Shown here in pieces: positions 1 to 6,125 of a stretch of 15,336 nt of DNA (positions are counted from its first letter, which is position 1; each line of letters opens with the position of its first letter). The stretch covers positions 1 to 15,336 of the forward strand of contig JAHIMN010000072.1 of assembly GCA_018896395.1 (NCBI GenBank), written 5' to 3'. Origin of the DNA: Verrucomicrobiota bacterium (GTDB lineage: Bacteria > Verrucomicrobiota > Kiritimatiellia > JAAZAB01). A program made the position numbers and the translations under genes. A model generated the notes under the pieces. That model was given only the letters and a program-made list of their open reading frames with translations, was not told the DNA's origin and did no database searches.

Positions 1-36
1 AACGCCCCGTTAAACAACCGTAAAAACAGGGATTTT

Positions 37-1104
37 ATGAGCAAACAACATCGTATTGCCGTGCTTCCCGGTGACGGCACCGGGCCGGAAGTGATCCGCG
101 AGGGCCTGAAGGTGCTGAACGCGGCGGCCCAGCGCTTCCAATTCAAGCTTGATTTCACCAACTATGACCTGGGCGGCGACCGGTATCTGCGGACGGGCGA
201 AACCTGTCCGGATTCCGTACTCAACGAACTGCGCCAGTTTGATGCCATCTATTTGGGCGCCATCGGGCATCCGGACGTCAAGCCGGGCATCCTGGAAAAG
301 GGCATTTTACTTACGATTCGCTTTGCACTCGACCAATACATCAACCTGCGGCCGGTTAAGCTGTTCCCCGGCGTGGAATGCCCGCTGAAATATAAGGGTC
401 CCGCGGAAATTGATTACGTCGTGGTGCGGGAAAACACGGGCGGCATGTACACGGGCGTGGGCGGCATATCCATGAAGGGCACCCCGCAAGAGGTCGCCAT
501 CCAGAACATGATCTATTCGCGGTTCCAGGTGGAGCGCTGCCTGCGTTACGCGTTCAACTACACCCGCCGCCGCAACAAGCGCAAAACGCTGGCGCTCAGC
601 GGGAAGACCAATGTGCTGACCTATGTGTTCGATCTCTGGGAGCGCGCCTTCCACGAGCTGGGCGATAAGGAATTCAAGGACATCAAACGGGAATATTACC
701 ACGTGGACGCCACCTGCATGTGGATGGTGAAAAACCCGGAATGGTTTGACGTGATCGTCACCGAAAATATGTTCGGTGACATCATTACCGACCTGGGCGC
801 CATGACCCAGGGCGGCATGGGCATCGCCGCGGGCGGCAATATCAACCCGGAAGGCGTCAGCATGTTTGAGCCCATCGGCGGCTCGGCGCCCAAATATACG
901 GGCCAGAACGTCATTAATCCGCTGGCCGCCATCTGCGCCGGCGGCATGCTGCTGAGCGAACTAGGCGAGGACGAAGCCGCCCAGGCCGTGGAGCAAGCGG
1001 TCATGAATGTTACCGCGCATAAGGTTAAAAACCTGGGCGCCGGCAAGATGGGTTACTCCACCACGGAGGTCGGCGACCTGGTGGCTAAGGGCGTCGCCGG
1101 GTGA
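37..1104 (+). CDS. leuB: 3-isopropylmalate dehydrogenase (isocitrate/isopropylmalate dehydrogenase family)
   Basis: Probably oxidises and decarboxylates 3-isopropylmalate in cytoplasmic leucine synthesis. The 355-residue length is normal for the family. Seen: the N-terminal LPGDGTGPEV motif (10-19); a substrate segment ILLTIR ending in R95, followed by NLRP (103-106) with R105; RENTGGMY (131-138) with R131 and Y138; K190 in GKTNVL; and metal-binding aspartates D224 (HVDA), D248 and D252. The LLxxR pattern is that of isopropylmalate dehydrogenases, close to the actinobacterial type, and the S-x-x-N pattern of isocitrate dehydrogenases is absent. Oddly, the cofactor loop reads GGSAPKYTGQ (281-290), with K286-Y287 where NAD-dependent LeuB has D-I; this resembles NADP-dependent isocitrate dehydrogenase. 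AGGGA sits 5 bases before the ATG. asd follows after 39 bp. Assignment to the beta-decarboxylating dehydrogenase family is certain; the substrate is likely but not proven. Confidence 0.85.
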   Translation: MSKQHRIAVLPGDGTGPEVIREGLKVLNAAAQRFQFKLDFTNYDLGGDRYLRTGETCPDSVLNELRQFDAIYLGAIGHPDVKPGILEKGILLTIRFALDQYINLRPVKLFPGVECPLKYKGPAEIDYVVVRENTGGMYTGVGGISMKGTPQEVAIQNMIYSRFQVERCLRYAFNYTRRRNKRKTLALSGKTNVLTYVFDLWERAFHELGDKEFKDIKREYYHVDATCMWMVKNPEWFDVIVTENMFGDIITDLGAMTQGGMGIAAGGNINPEGVSMFEPIGGSAPKYTGQNVINPLAAICAGGMLLSELGEDEAAQAVEQAVMNVTAHKVKNLGAGKMGYSTTEVGDLVAKGVAG

Positions 1105-1143
1105 TGGCGAAGGCGAGAGGCACAAGGGAAAGCAGGAAGTATC

Positions 1144-2157
1144 ATGAAAAAATATCGGGTTGGTATTGTCGGCATCGGCGCGGTGGGCGCGGAAATGATC
1201 AAGGTCCTGCGTCAACGTGATTTTCCGGTCGAGGAAATCCGCGTCCTGGCGCGGAGCGAACGGGACGAAGTCATCAACGGTGAGACGTTCCACGTCGTGC
1301 CGGCTTCCGTCGAAGCATTTAAGGGCTTGAATTTCGCTTTTTTCGCGGGCACGGAAGGCGCCAAGGGCGCGTCCCAGCAGTTCGGTTGGCAGGCGGTGGA
1401 GCAGGGCGTCATCGTGATTGATAACGGCGACGACTATCGCATGGATTTGCGGGTGCCGTTGGTCATCCCCGAGATCAATGCGCCCGCCCTGCAAAAACAC
1501 CAGGGCCTCATTTCCAACCCAAACTGCAGTACGATCATCGCGCTGATGGCTCTGGCGCCCCTGCACCGCGTAGCGCGCGTTCGGCGGTTTATCGCCAGCA
1601 CCTACCAGGCGGTCTCCGGCACCGGCCGCAATGCCATGCAGGAACTGGAGGACCAGGTGAAGGCTTACGCCGCTGGCCAACCGTTGAAACACAGCGCCTA
1701 TCCGCACCAAATCGCGTTCAATGTGATTCCCAGAATCGGCGGTCTCAAGCCGGAGATCCCGGGCCACACCAGCGAGGAAATCAAAATGCGGAATGAAACC
1801 CGTAAAATTTTTGAGGATAAAAAAATCAGGGTGTGTGCCACCTGCGTGCGCGTGCCGGTCATGAACGGCCACAGCGAAGCGTTGAACATCGAATTTGACC
1901 GTCCCATGGACCCGGACGAGGCCCACACCATCCTGGCCAAGGCGCCGGGCGTCAAGGTCATGGACAACATGGAGAGTGACCTATACCCGATGCCGATCCA
2001 GGTTTCCGGTCAGGACGATGTCTTTGTCGGCCGTATCCGCCTTGATGAAAGCGTGAAAAACGGCCTGGTCCTTTTCGTCTGTGGTGACAACATCCGCAAA
2101 GGCGCGGCTACCAACGCCGTGCAAATCGCCGAGAAACTGCTGGAGATGAAGAAATAA
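1144..2157 (+). CDS. asd: Aspartate-semialdehyde dehydrogenase
   Basis: Reduces 4-aspartyl phosphate to aspartate semialdehyde with NADPH, the branch point to lysine, diaminopimelate, threonine and methionine. It is 337 residues, usual for the family. Seen: a Rossmann start VGIVGIGAVGAEM (6-18); the active-site cysteine C128 in SNPNCST; TYQAVSG (153-159) with the substrate-binding glutamine; the TSEEIKMRNETRKI segment (208-222); and RVPVMNGHS with the catalytic histidine H243. All expected catalytic residues are present. An AGGAAG ribosome site lies just before the ATG at 1144. The 39-bp gap after leuB suggests one transcript. The gene ends 14 bp before the stop codon of the convergent lipoprotein gene, with no evident terminator between them. 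Confidence 0.96.
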   Translation: MKKYRVGIVGIGAVGAEMIKVLRQRDFPVEEIRVLARSERDEVINGETFHVVPASVEAFKGLNFAFFAGTEGAKGASQQFGWQAVEQGVIVIDNGDDYRMDLRVPLVIPEINAPALQKHQGLISNPNCSTIIALMALAPLHRVARVRRFIASTYQAVSGTGRNAMQELEDQVKAYAAGQPLKHSAYPHQIAFNVIPRIGGLKPEIPGHTSEEIKMRNETRKIFEDKKIRVCATCVRVPVMNGHSEALNIEFDRPMDPDEAHTILAKAPGVKVMDNMESDLYPMPIQVSGQDDVFVGRIRLDESVKNGLVLFVCGDNIRKGAATNAVQIAEKLLEMKK

Positions 2158-2171
2158 GCCGAGTGCGAAAA

Positions 2172-2324
2172 CTACTGAGCGCCGGGCAGGGTGGGGGCGC
2201 CTTCCCAGGGTTGAGGCACATTCCAGGGAACATCGGATTGATCACTGGCCGTCGAGCATCCCGCAAGCATTCCGCCCAGGATGGCCAGTGCAATCATCCA
2301 GCCGGCGGTTTTAATACATGACAT
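2172..2324 (-). CDS. Small lipoprotein with Pro/Trp-rich tail, function unknown
   Basis: A 50-residue protein. Residues 8-19 are hydrophobic and run into a lipobox L20-A21-G22-C23, so it should be lipidated by Lgt, cut by LspA and anchored at C23. Serine at +2 would favour the outer membrane if the usual Lol rule holds. The mature part is only 28 residues and ends with PWNVPQPWEGAPTLPG, rich in Pro and Trp and lacking a recognisable fold. The frame could open upstream at 2360, but the ATG at 2324 puts the signal peptide at the N-terminus and overlaps the end of the coiled-coil gene by 14 bp. An AGAAGGG lies about 10-11 bases upstream. The overlap implies co-expression with that gene. I recall similar tails in PVC-group proteins but cannot name a family. 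Confidence 0.75.
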   Translation of the reverse strand: MSCIKTAGWMIALAILGGMLAGCSTASDQSDVPWNVPQPWEGAPTLPGAQ

Positions 2325-3201
2325 AGTCGCCCTTCTCGCATGGCATCTGTTGCCAGTCATTCACGATCTCGGCCACGACCAGGTTGTCCACCACGGTCTG
2401 CACGCGCACCTTGCCGACGAGCCGGTCGCTCCGATGAATCAGCAGTTCCAGGTTGGGAATGATATTCTTGGCGCTTTCCGGCGATACGCGCATAATTACA
2501 AAATTCCATTCCGGGTTCACGAAGGCCACGCTGCCCAACTGGCCCTTGGGGAGGGAGGCCTTGCGCAGTTCCGGATTGACCATTTTATCCAGCTCCACGA
2601 CCTTGGCCTGCAGAACGGCGTTGGCGTCGGTCAGATCGCGATTTTCCGCTTCCAAATCGGCGGTCTGTTGTTTCAGGGTTTCGACGTTAGCCAGCAGATC
2701 GGTCTTTTCCTTTTCCAGTTTTTGGATGGCCACTTCTTTTTCATTGATGGTCGCGTTGCGGGCCTCGATGGTGACGTTCTGCTCCTTGATGGTATCTTGG
2801 GCGGCCACCAGGTCGTTGGAAATGATTGTCAACTTTTCGCGGGTATTGGCCAACATGGTTTTGGTATCGGTCAATTCCTCGCGGGTATTATTCAGGCGGG
2901 TCAGCTGATGTTGCGCCGCGTTGACCATCTGGTTGAGCGGGCCATCCATGGACGGCGGGCCGCCGGGTTTCGCCCGGTAAGTCTTGAGCTGATCGTCCGG
3001 AAGAGTAAGCTTGACGTCGGGATTGGTATCGTCTTTTTCCAGGGTGGCCGCCACCTGTTTGGCGGCCATTTCGAGTTTCTGGGTCCGGCCTTTCAGCGTC
3101 TCGCGCTGTTGAAACAGGATAATGCCCAGCACCAGCGCCGCGCCGCTCAGTGCGAAAAGCAGGATCACCAGGCTTCGCATTATCCATTTGGATTGGAACA
3201 T
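2311..3201 (-). CDS. Membrane-anchored coiled-coil protein, function unknown
   Basis: A 296-residue protein with one N-terminal membrane segment (about 9-30), a charged linker, a long heptad-rich coiled coil (about 87-207) of Glu/Lys/Leu/Asn repeats, and a compact C-terminal domain (about 219-296). That domain runs QLGSVAFVNPEWNFVIMRVS to CEKGDYVMY and looks like a small beta barrel, with a late G-D-Y-V turn. The topology is probably N-in, with the rest in the periplasm. The start was set at the ATG at 3201 because GGGAG lies five bases upstream; in-frame starts at 3213 (ATG) and 3219 (TTG) lack a good site. It overlaps the lipoprotein gene, suggesting the two products act together in the envelope. 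No enzyme motif was seen. Confidence 0.85.
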   Translation of the reverse strand: MFQSKWIMRSLVILLFALSGAALVLGIILFQQRETLKGRTQKLEMAAKQVAATLEKDDTNPDVKLTLPDDQLKTYRAKPGGPPSMDGPLNQMVNAAQHQLTRLNNTREELTDTKTMLANTREKLTIISNDLVAAQDTIKEQNVTIEARNATINEKEVAIQKLEKEKTDLLANVETLKQQTADLEAENRDLTDANAVLQAKVVELDKMVNPELRKASLPKGQLGSVAFVNPEWNFVIMRVSPESAKNIIPNLELLIHRSDRLVGKVRVQTVVDNLVVAEIVNDWQQMPCEKGDYVMY

Positions 3202-3263
3202 GAAGACTCCCATTGGCAACGGCCTAATCAGGCTGGGCCAACCATGCCATTAACTGCTCTTTG

Positions 3264-3293
3264 AATATATAACAAAGCCCGTTGACTAATCAA
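3264..3293 (-). promoter_or_regulatory. Likely sigma-70-type promoter for the coiled-coil/lipoprotein pair
   Basis: On the minus strand TTGATT (3288-3293) is followed after 18 bases by TATATT (3264-3269); TATATA at 16 bases is an alternative. The site lies about 60 bases before the ATG at 3201. The -35 region sits in a near-palindrome GTTGACTAATCAAC (3281-3294), which could bind a regulator. Found by eye only. Confidence 0.5.
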
Positions 3294-3329
3294 CACATTT
3301 TTTTGGGAAAAATCCGGCCTCCCGGCTTT

Positions 3330-3363
3330 CTAAAAAAGGATGTCAAACGGCGGTTTCCCCGGT
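3330..3363 (+). repeat. Intergenic direct repeat, copy A
   Basis: A 34-bp sequence running from CTAAAAAAGGAT through GTCAAACGG to TTCCCCGGT. It matches 4645-4679 in the same orientation with three substitutions and one single-base indel. This copy lies between the 3' end of the UroD-like gene and the start of the coiled-coil gene, where no + strand gene follows it. The remainder of 3202-3448 holds only the promoter described separately. Confidence 0.7.
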
Positions 3364-3448
3364 CACCCACCATGCGCGGATTCTGTTCGCCCACTACCAG
3401 ATCCGCGTCGGGCAGTAACTCGCATGACCATAACTCGCGCCGCGTCCG

Positions 3449-4528
3449 TCACATGACGCCGTACCGGCGGAGGAGCGCTTCGGCCTCGGCTTGGCGGGAC
3501 ATCGGCAACGTATCATAAACGACAATCCCTTCGGCCGACCCCAGCTGACGGGCCACGACGTCGAGATTGGCTATGCCCCCGACCAGATGAATCCGCTTGC
3601 CGGCAGCGCGTATTTTACGGTACACCTCCGGCCAGTGCGACTCATCCGGCTGGCCAGCCCCCGGAACCCACTGAACCCCTTTCAGCTCGGGGATCGTCAG
3701 CAGGGAATCCAGATGGGGGAGTTGGCCAGGTCCGTCCAGATGATAGAAGGCATGTTCCAGCCGGCGGCAGGAGGCCGCCAGTTCCGGTTTGACGAATTCA
3801 TCAAACATGTCGGGACCGATCATGTAGGCGAAGTCGCATTGGAGCATATAATAAGGGGGTTCCGAAAAAATCGGTGTCCAGGCGGTATAGCCCGGATTGG
3901 GCGGCCGCAACGCGGCGTTGAGCTCGTTAAAATACCGCCACCAGGCGTCGTGCGCCTGCCAGGTCAACCGCTTAACGTCTTCCGGGTAATCGTACAAGTC
4001 CAGCAGGAGTGCGTCGCCGGGGCGGAACGATGCCAGGATATCCAGGTTGCCGCCCAAGTCGGTCATGCTGACCTGGACCAATCCCTGCCAGCGCTCTTGC
4101 GCCGCGCGGCAGATATCGCGCACGCGGCGGAACCACGGATTCTCCAGATCGCAGGCTAAGCGCAGTTCGGCCGGCATCTTTAGCGCAACCGGCTCAAACC
4201 AGACCGTATGCTCCTCCGGCTTGACACGGGCGCCCAGAAAACCGGCGATGATGCCCGGCCCAAAATTCGGCCAGATATCTGGGAAGGCGTCGCCGAGAAA
4301 TTCCGTTTTGGACAGCTCATAGTCCCACACGTCCACGATTTCTTCCGGTGTCACGGACTTGGGATATCTTGCGGTAAATCCCATGAAAGGATGCCGTGAC
4401 GCCGGCCGCTGAGGGTCGCGACCCTGTAGCCGGATCTGGATCAGGGGTCGTTTCAGCCGCCCCGCCCACCATTCGCGGGCCACCTCTTTGACTTGCCCCC
4501 ATCGGGTAGCGTCAAATTCTATGCTCAT
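3449..4528 (-). CDS. UroD-superfamily protein (corrinoid methyltransferase-like), substrate unknown
   Basis: A 359-residue cytoplasmic protein of the uroporphyrinogen decarboxylase/cobalamin methyltransferase superfamily, which share a TIM-barrel fold. Recognised from its C-terminal half: a strand with YHLDGPGQLPHLDSLL (262-277), then IPELKGVQWVPGAG (279-292), AAGKRIHLVGGI (308-319) and a final VVYDTLP. It is unlikely to be heme-pathway HemE, because the HemE N-terminal RPVWxMRQAGR-type signature is absent. The H-x-C zinc motif of MtaA-type methyltransferases is also not intact: the equivalent position reads H263-L-D265. No corrinoid protein or activator gene is nearby, so its role cannot be read from context. 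The ATG at 4528 has only a weak AAAGAA upstream. It is transcribed divergently from rsmI. Confidence 0.75.
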   Translation of the reverse strand: MSIEFDATRWGQVKEVAREWWAGRLKRPLIQIRLQGRDPQRPASRHPFMGFTARYPKSVTPEEIVDVWDYELSKTEFLGDAFPDIWPNFGPGIIAGFLGARVKPEEHTVWFEPVALKMPAELRLACDLENPWFRRVRDICRAAQERWQGLVQVSMTDLGGNLDILASFRPGDALLLDLYDYPEDVKRLTWQAHDAWWRYFNELNAALRPPNPGYTAWTPIFSEPPYYMLQCDFAYMIGPDMFDEFVKPELAASCRRLEHAFYHLDGPGQLPHLDSLLTIPELKGVQWVPGAGQPDESHWPEVYRKIRAAGKRIHLVGGIANLDVVARQLGSAEGIVVYDTLPMSRQAEAEALLRRYGVM

Positions 4529-4550
4529 GGTAATTCTTTCGTCCGTGCGT

Positions 4551-4562
4551 TACTAATCAGTA
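4551..4562. promoter_or_regulatory. Small inverted repeat between divergent genes
   Basis: TACT-AATC-AGTA lies 22 bases upstream of the UroD-like start codon, in the space shared with rsmI. Its core ACTAATCA also occurs at 3285-3292, in the near-palindrome before the coiled-coil gene. It may be an operator, but the arms are only 4 bp and this could be chance. Confidence 0.25.
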
Positions 4563-4644
4563 CGTTATTGAATCGACATGTGCAAGGCAAGCTTCCTTCT
4601 GACAGAATATGACCGGAAATGCAAGAGGAAACAAGCTGGTTGGC

Positions 4645-4679
4645 CTAAAAAAAGATTGTCAAACGGAGGATTCCCCGGT
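4645..4679 (+). repeat. Intergenic direct repeat, copy B, overlapping the rsmI promoter
   Basis: A 35-bp sequence matching 3330-3363 at 31 positions. Unlike copy A it lies just before a gene on the same strand, and it contains a plausible -35 element. Confidence 0.7.
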
Positions 4680-4684
4680 AAGAA
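4656..4684 (+). promoter_or_regulatory. Likely promoter for rsmI and the STAS gene
   Basis: TTGTCA (4656-4661), a 17-base spacer, then TAAGAA (4679-4684). The -35 is good and the -10 mediocre. Transcription would start near 4691, which rules out the upstream in-frame ATG at 4609 and leaves a leader of about 10 to 30 bases before the ATG at 4702 or 4720. Confidence 0.45.
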
Positions 4685-4719
4685 GGAATACCTGTGTAAC
4701 CATGCCTTGCACGAATTCT

Positions 4720-5460
4720 ATGAAGTCTGGACTTTATATTATCGGCACACCGATCGGCAACCTGGAGGATATCAGTGCCCGCGCCCTGGAAACCCTGCGT
4801 GGGGCGAACATTATCCTGGCGGAAGACACCCGCCACACGCGGATTCTGCTTGATCGCTACCAGATCCGCGCCGTGCTGATCAGTTGCCACCAGTTTAACG
4901 AGGCGTCCCGGGGCCCCGTCGCGATTGCACGCATTCAGGCCGGCCAGGTGGTGGCCCTGGTGACCAACGCGGGGATGCCGGGGGTTTCGGACCCCGGTGC
5001 GCACATTGTGAACGCCTGCCGGAAAGCGGGGTTGCCCGTGACGGTCATTCCGGGCCCTTCGTCCGTCACGGCCGCCATGGCGCTTTGCGGGTTTATTACC
5101 GGCGGGTTTCACTGCGAGGGCTTTTTGCCGCGCAAGGAAGGCGCCCGTAAAAAACGGATGGAACAATTGCGCAACGAACCTGTTCCAGTGGTCATGCTGG
5201 AATCGCCCTACCGGTGCCTGAAGGTGCTGGCCGATCTGAACGCCCTCCTGCCGGAGCGGGACCTGTTCCTGGCCCGGGAACTGACCAAGCTCCATGAAGA
5301 ATGTCTCTGGGGTACCGTGGCCGATATTTACCGGCGGCTGACGGAGCGCCACACGGGGAATGTCGCGCGCGCCGTGCGAGGCGAAATCGTAATGGTGTTA
5401 GCTCCGGCAGGCCGGCCAAAGCGTGAAGCCGAACCCTCCCAAAAGCTCGATCCGCCATGA
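4720..5460 (+). CDS. rsmI: 16S rRNA (cytidine-1402-2'-O)-methyltransferase
   Basis: Tetrapyrrole-methylase-fold enzyme that 2'-O-methylates C1402 in the decoding centre of 16S rRNA using S-adenosylmethionine. Seen: LYIIGTPIGNLEDIS (5-19), AEDTRHT (34-40), the SAM-binding loop VTNAGMPGVSDPG (81-93), VIPGPSSV (109-116), EGFLPRK (133-139) and ESPYR (161-165). Two motif positions differ from the usual: N83 where Asp is common (S/T-D-A-G), and Y164 where His is common. At 246 residues it ends soon after the methylase core and lacks the small C-terminal helical domain of many RsmI proteins. The start at 4720 is chosen by homology, since family members begin a few residues before LYxxGTPIGNL. ATG 4702 is an alternative with AGAAGGAA 13 bases away. 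The stop overlaps the next start as ATGA. Confidence 0.93.
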   Translation: MKSGLYIIGTPIGNLEDISARALETLRGANIILAEDTRHTRILLDRYQIRAVLISCHQFNEASRGPVAIARIQAGQVVALVTNAGMPGVSDPGAHIVNACRKAGLPVTVIPGPSSVTAAMALCGFITGGFHCEGFLPRKEGARKKRMEQLRNEPVPVVMLESPYRCLKVLADLNALLPERDLFLARELTKLHEECLWGTVADIYRRLTERHTGNVARAVRGEIVMVLAPAGRPKREAEPSQKLDPP

Positions 5461-6002
5461 ACGAAACCCAGTCCACCGACCATGTGCTTGAAGTTGCCCG
5501 GCAAGGTGCGATCGCCTACCTGCGTGTGCTGGGTCGGGCCACCTTTACAGTTGGCCCGGTCCTCAAGCAGTTCGGCGCGGTGGCCATCGAAGAGGGCTGT
5601 ACCCGGATGGTGCTGGATGTCTCGGCCTGCGAAGGCATGGACAGCACGTTTATGGGCGTTCTGGCCGGCATGGCCACGCGCCTGGCTCGGCAGACCGGCG
5701 GCAAGATGCTCATGCTGAATGTGTCCGATAAACTATTCGAGATCCTGAGTACCCTGGGATTAGACCAGTTAATAGAGTGCCGCCGACTGGGTGCGGCGCC
5801 GGCGCCGCTGGTAGAACCGCCGCTCACCGCGCAGACCCTGAACCCAATTGCCGCGGCGGCCGACCTGCGAACCACCCAGCACGTGATGCTGGAAGCGCAT
5901 ACGACCCTGGCTGCAGTCTCGGCCGAAAACCAGCTCCGATTCAAGGACGCTCTGACGTATCTGAGGGAGGACGGACGGCAAGCGACGGCCTGCCCACCGT
6001 AG
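5457..6002 (+). CDS. STAS-domain protein, anti-anti-sigma-factor type
   Basis: A 181-residue cytoplasmic protein whose first 110 residues form a STAS domain like SpoIIAA/RsbV. The helix-start motif VLDVSACEGMDSTFMGVL (52-69) holds the S63-T64 pair at the regulatory phosphorylation site. Such proteins bind a kinase-type anti-sigma factor when unphosphorylated and are released when phosphorylated. Residues 111-181 form an extension, Pro/Ala-rich and then helical (HVMLEAHTTLAAVSAENQLRFKDALTYL), which simple RsbV proteins lack; its role is unknown. The ATG overlaps the rsmI stop (ATGA), there is no separate ribosome site, and translation is probably coupled. A PP2C phosphatase gene follows 123 bp downstream and is the natural candidate to dephosphorylate it. 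Confidence 0.88.
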   Translation: MNETQSTDHVLEVARQGAIAYLRVLGRATFTVGPVLKQFGAVAIEEGCTRMVLDVSACEGMDSTFMGVLAGMATRLARQTGGKMLMLNVSDKLFEILSTLGLDQLIECRRLGAAPAPLVEPPLTAQTLNPIAAAADLRTTQHVMLEAHTTLAAVSAENQLRFKDALTYLREDGRQATACPP

Positions 6003-6051
6003 CCCCTTGGGCGAAGCAGGAACGACGGACCAGGCTTTGCCCAAGGGCTAC
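5999..6051. repeat. Imperfect hairpin starting at the STAS stop codon
   Basis: GTAGCCCCTTGGGCGAAGC (5999-6017) pairs with GCTTTGCCCAAGGGCTAC (6034-6051), with one bulged base and one G-T pair. The stop codon TAG (6000-6002) lies in the left arm. No T-run follows, so it is not a standard terminator, though it could attenuate transcription or stabilise the 3' end of the rsmI-STAS message. It overlaps the repeat at 6030-6064. Confidence 0.7.
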
Positions 6052-6064
6052 GCCCTGGCAAGCG
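6030..6064. repeat. 35-bp dispersed palindromic repeat, intergenic copy
   Basis: Begins CCAGGCTTTGCC and ends GCCCTGGCAAGCG. It matches 10237-10271, inside rsmE, at 29 of 35 positions without gaps. It sits between the STAS and phosphatase genes. Confidence 0.75.
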
Positions 6065-6104
6065 GCGGATCAAGCAAACAGAGATAACGCTCCCATTCCA
6101 AAGC

Positions 6105-6110
6105 TATAAT
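6105..6110 (+). promoter_or_regulatory. Possible -10 element before the phosphatase gene
   Basis: A perfect TATAAT lies 15 bases before the ATG at 6126. The best spaced -35 position (AGATAA, 6082-6087) is poor. If real, the transcript would have a leader of only about 9 bases, in keeping with the lack of a ribosome site before this gene. Confidence 0.35.
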
Positions 6111-6125
6111 TACGGATTAATTCTT

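Noticed and set aside
961..1926. A 321-codon open frame on the - strand across leuB and asd
   Set aside because: It lies opposite two clear enzymes with intact catalytic motifs and shows no recognisable domain.
2281..3264. A 327-codon open frame on the + strand opposite the coiled-coil gene
   Set aside because: It is His/Gly/Leu/Phe-rich without domains, as expected opposite a coiled-coil gene; the minus-strand frame has a membrane segment, heptads, ribosome site and promoter.
3340..3448. Terminator after the UroD-like gene
   Set aside because: No stem with a following T-run was seen on the minus strand.
3491..4159. A 222-codon + strand frame opposite the UroD-like gene
   Set aside because: No domain, no ribosome site, and the opposite frame has family motifs over its whole length.
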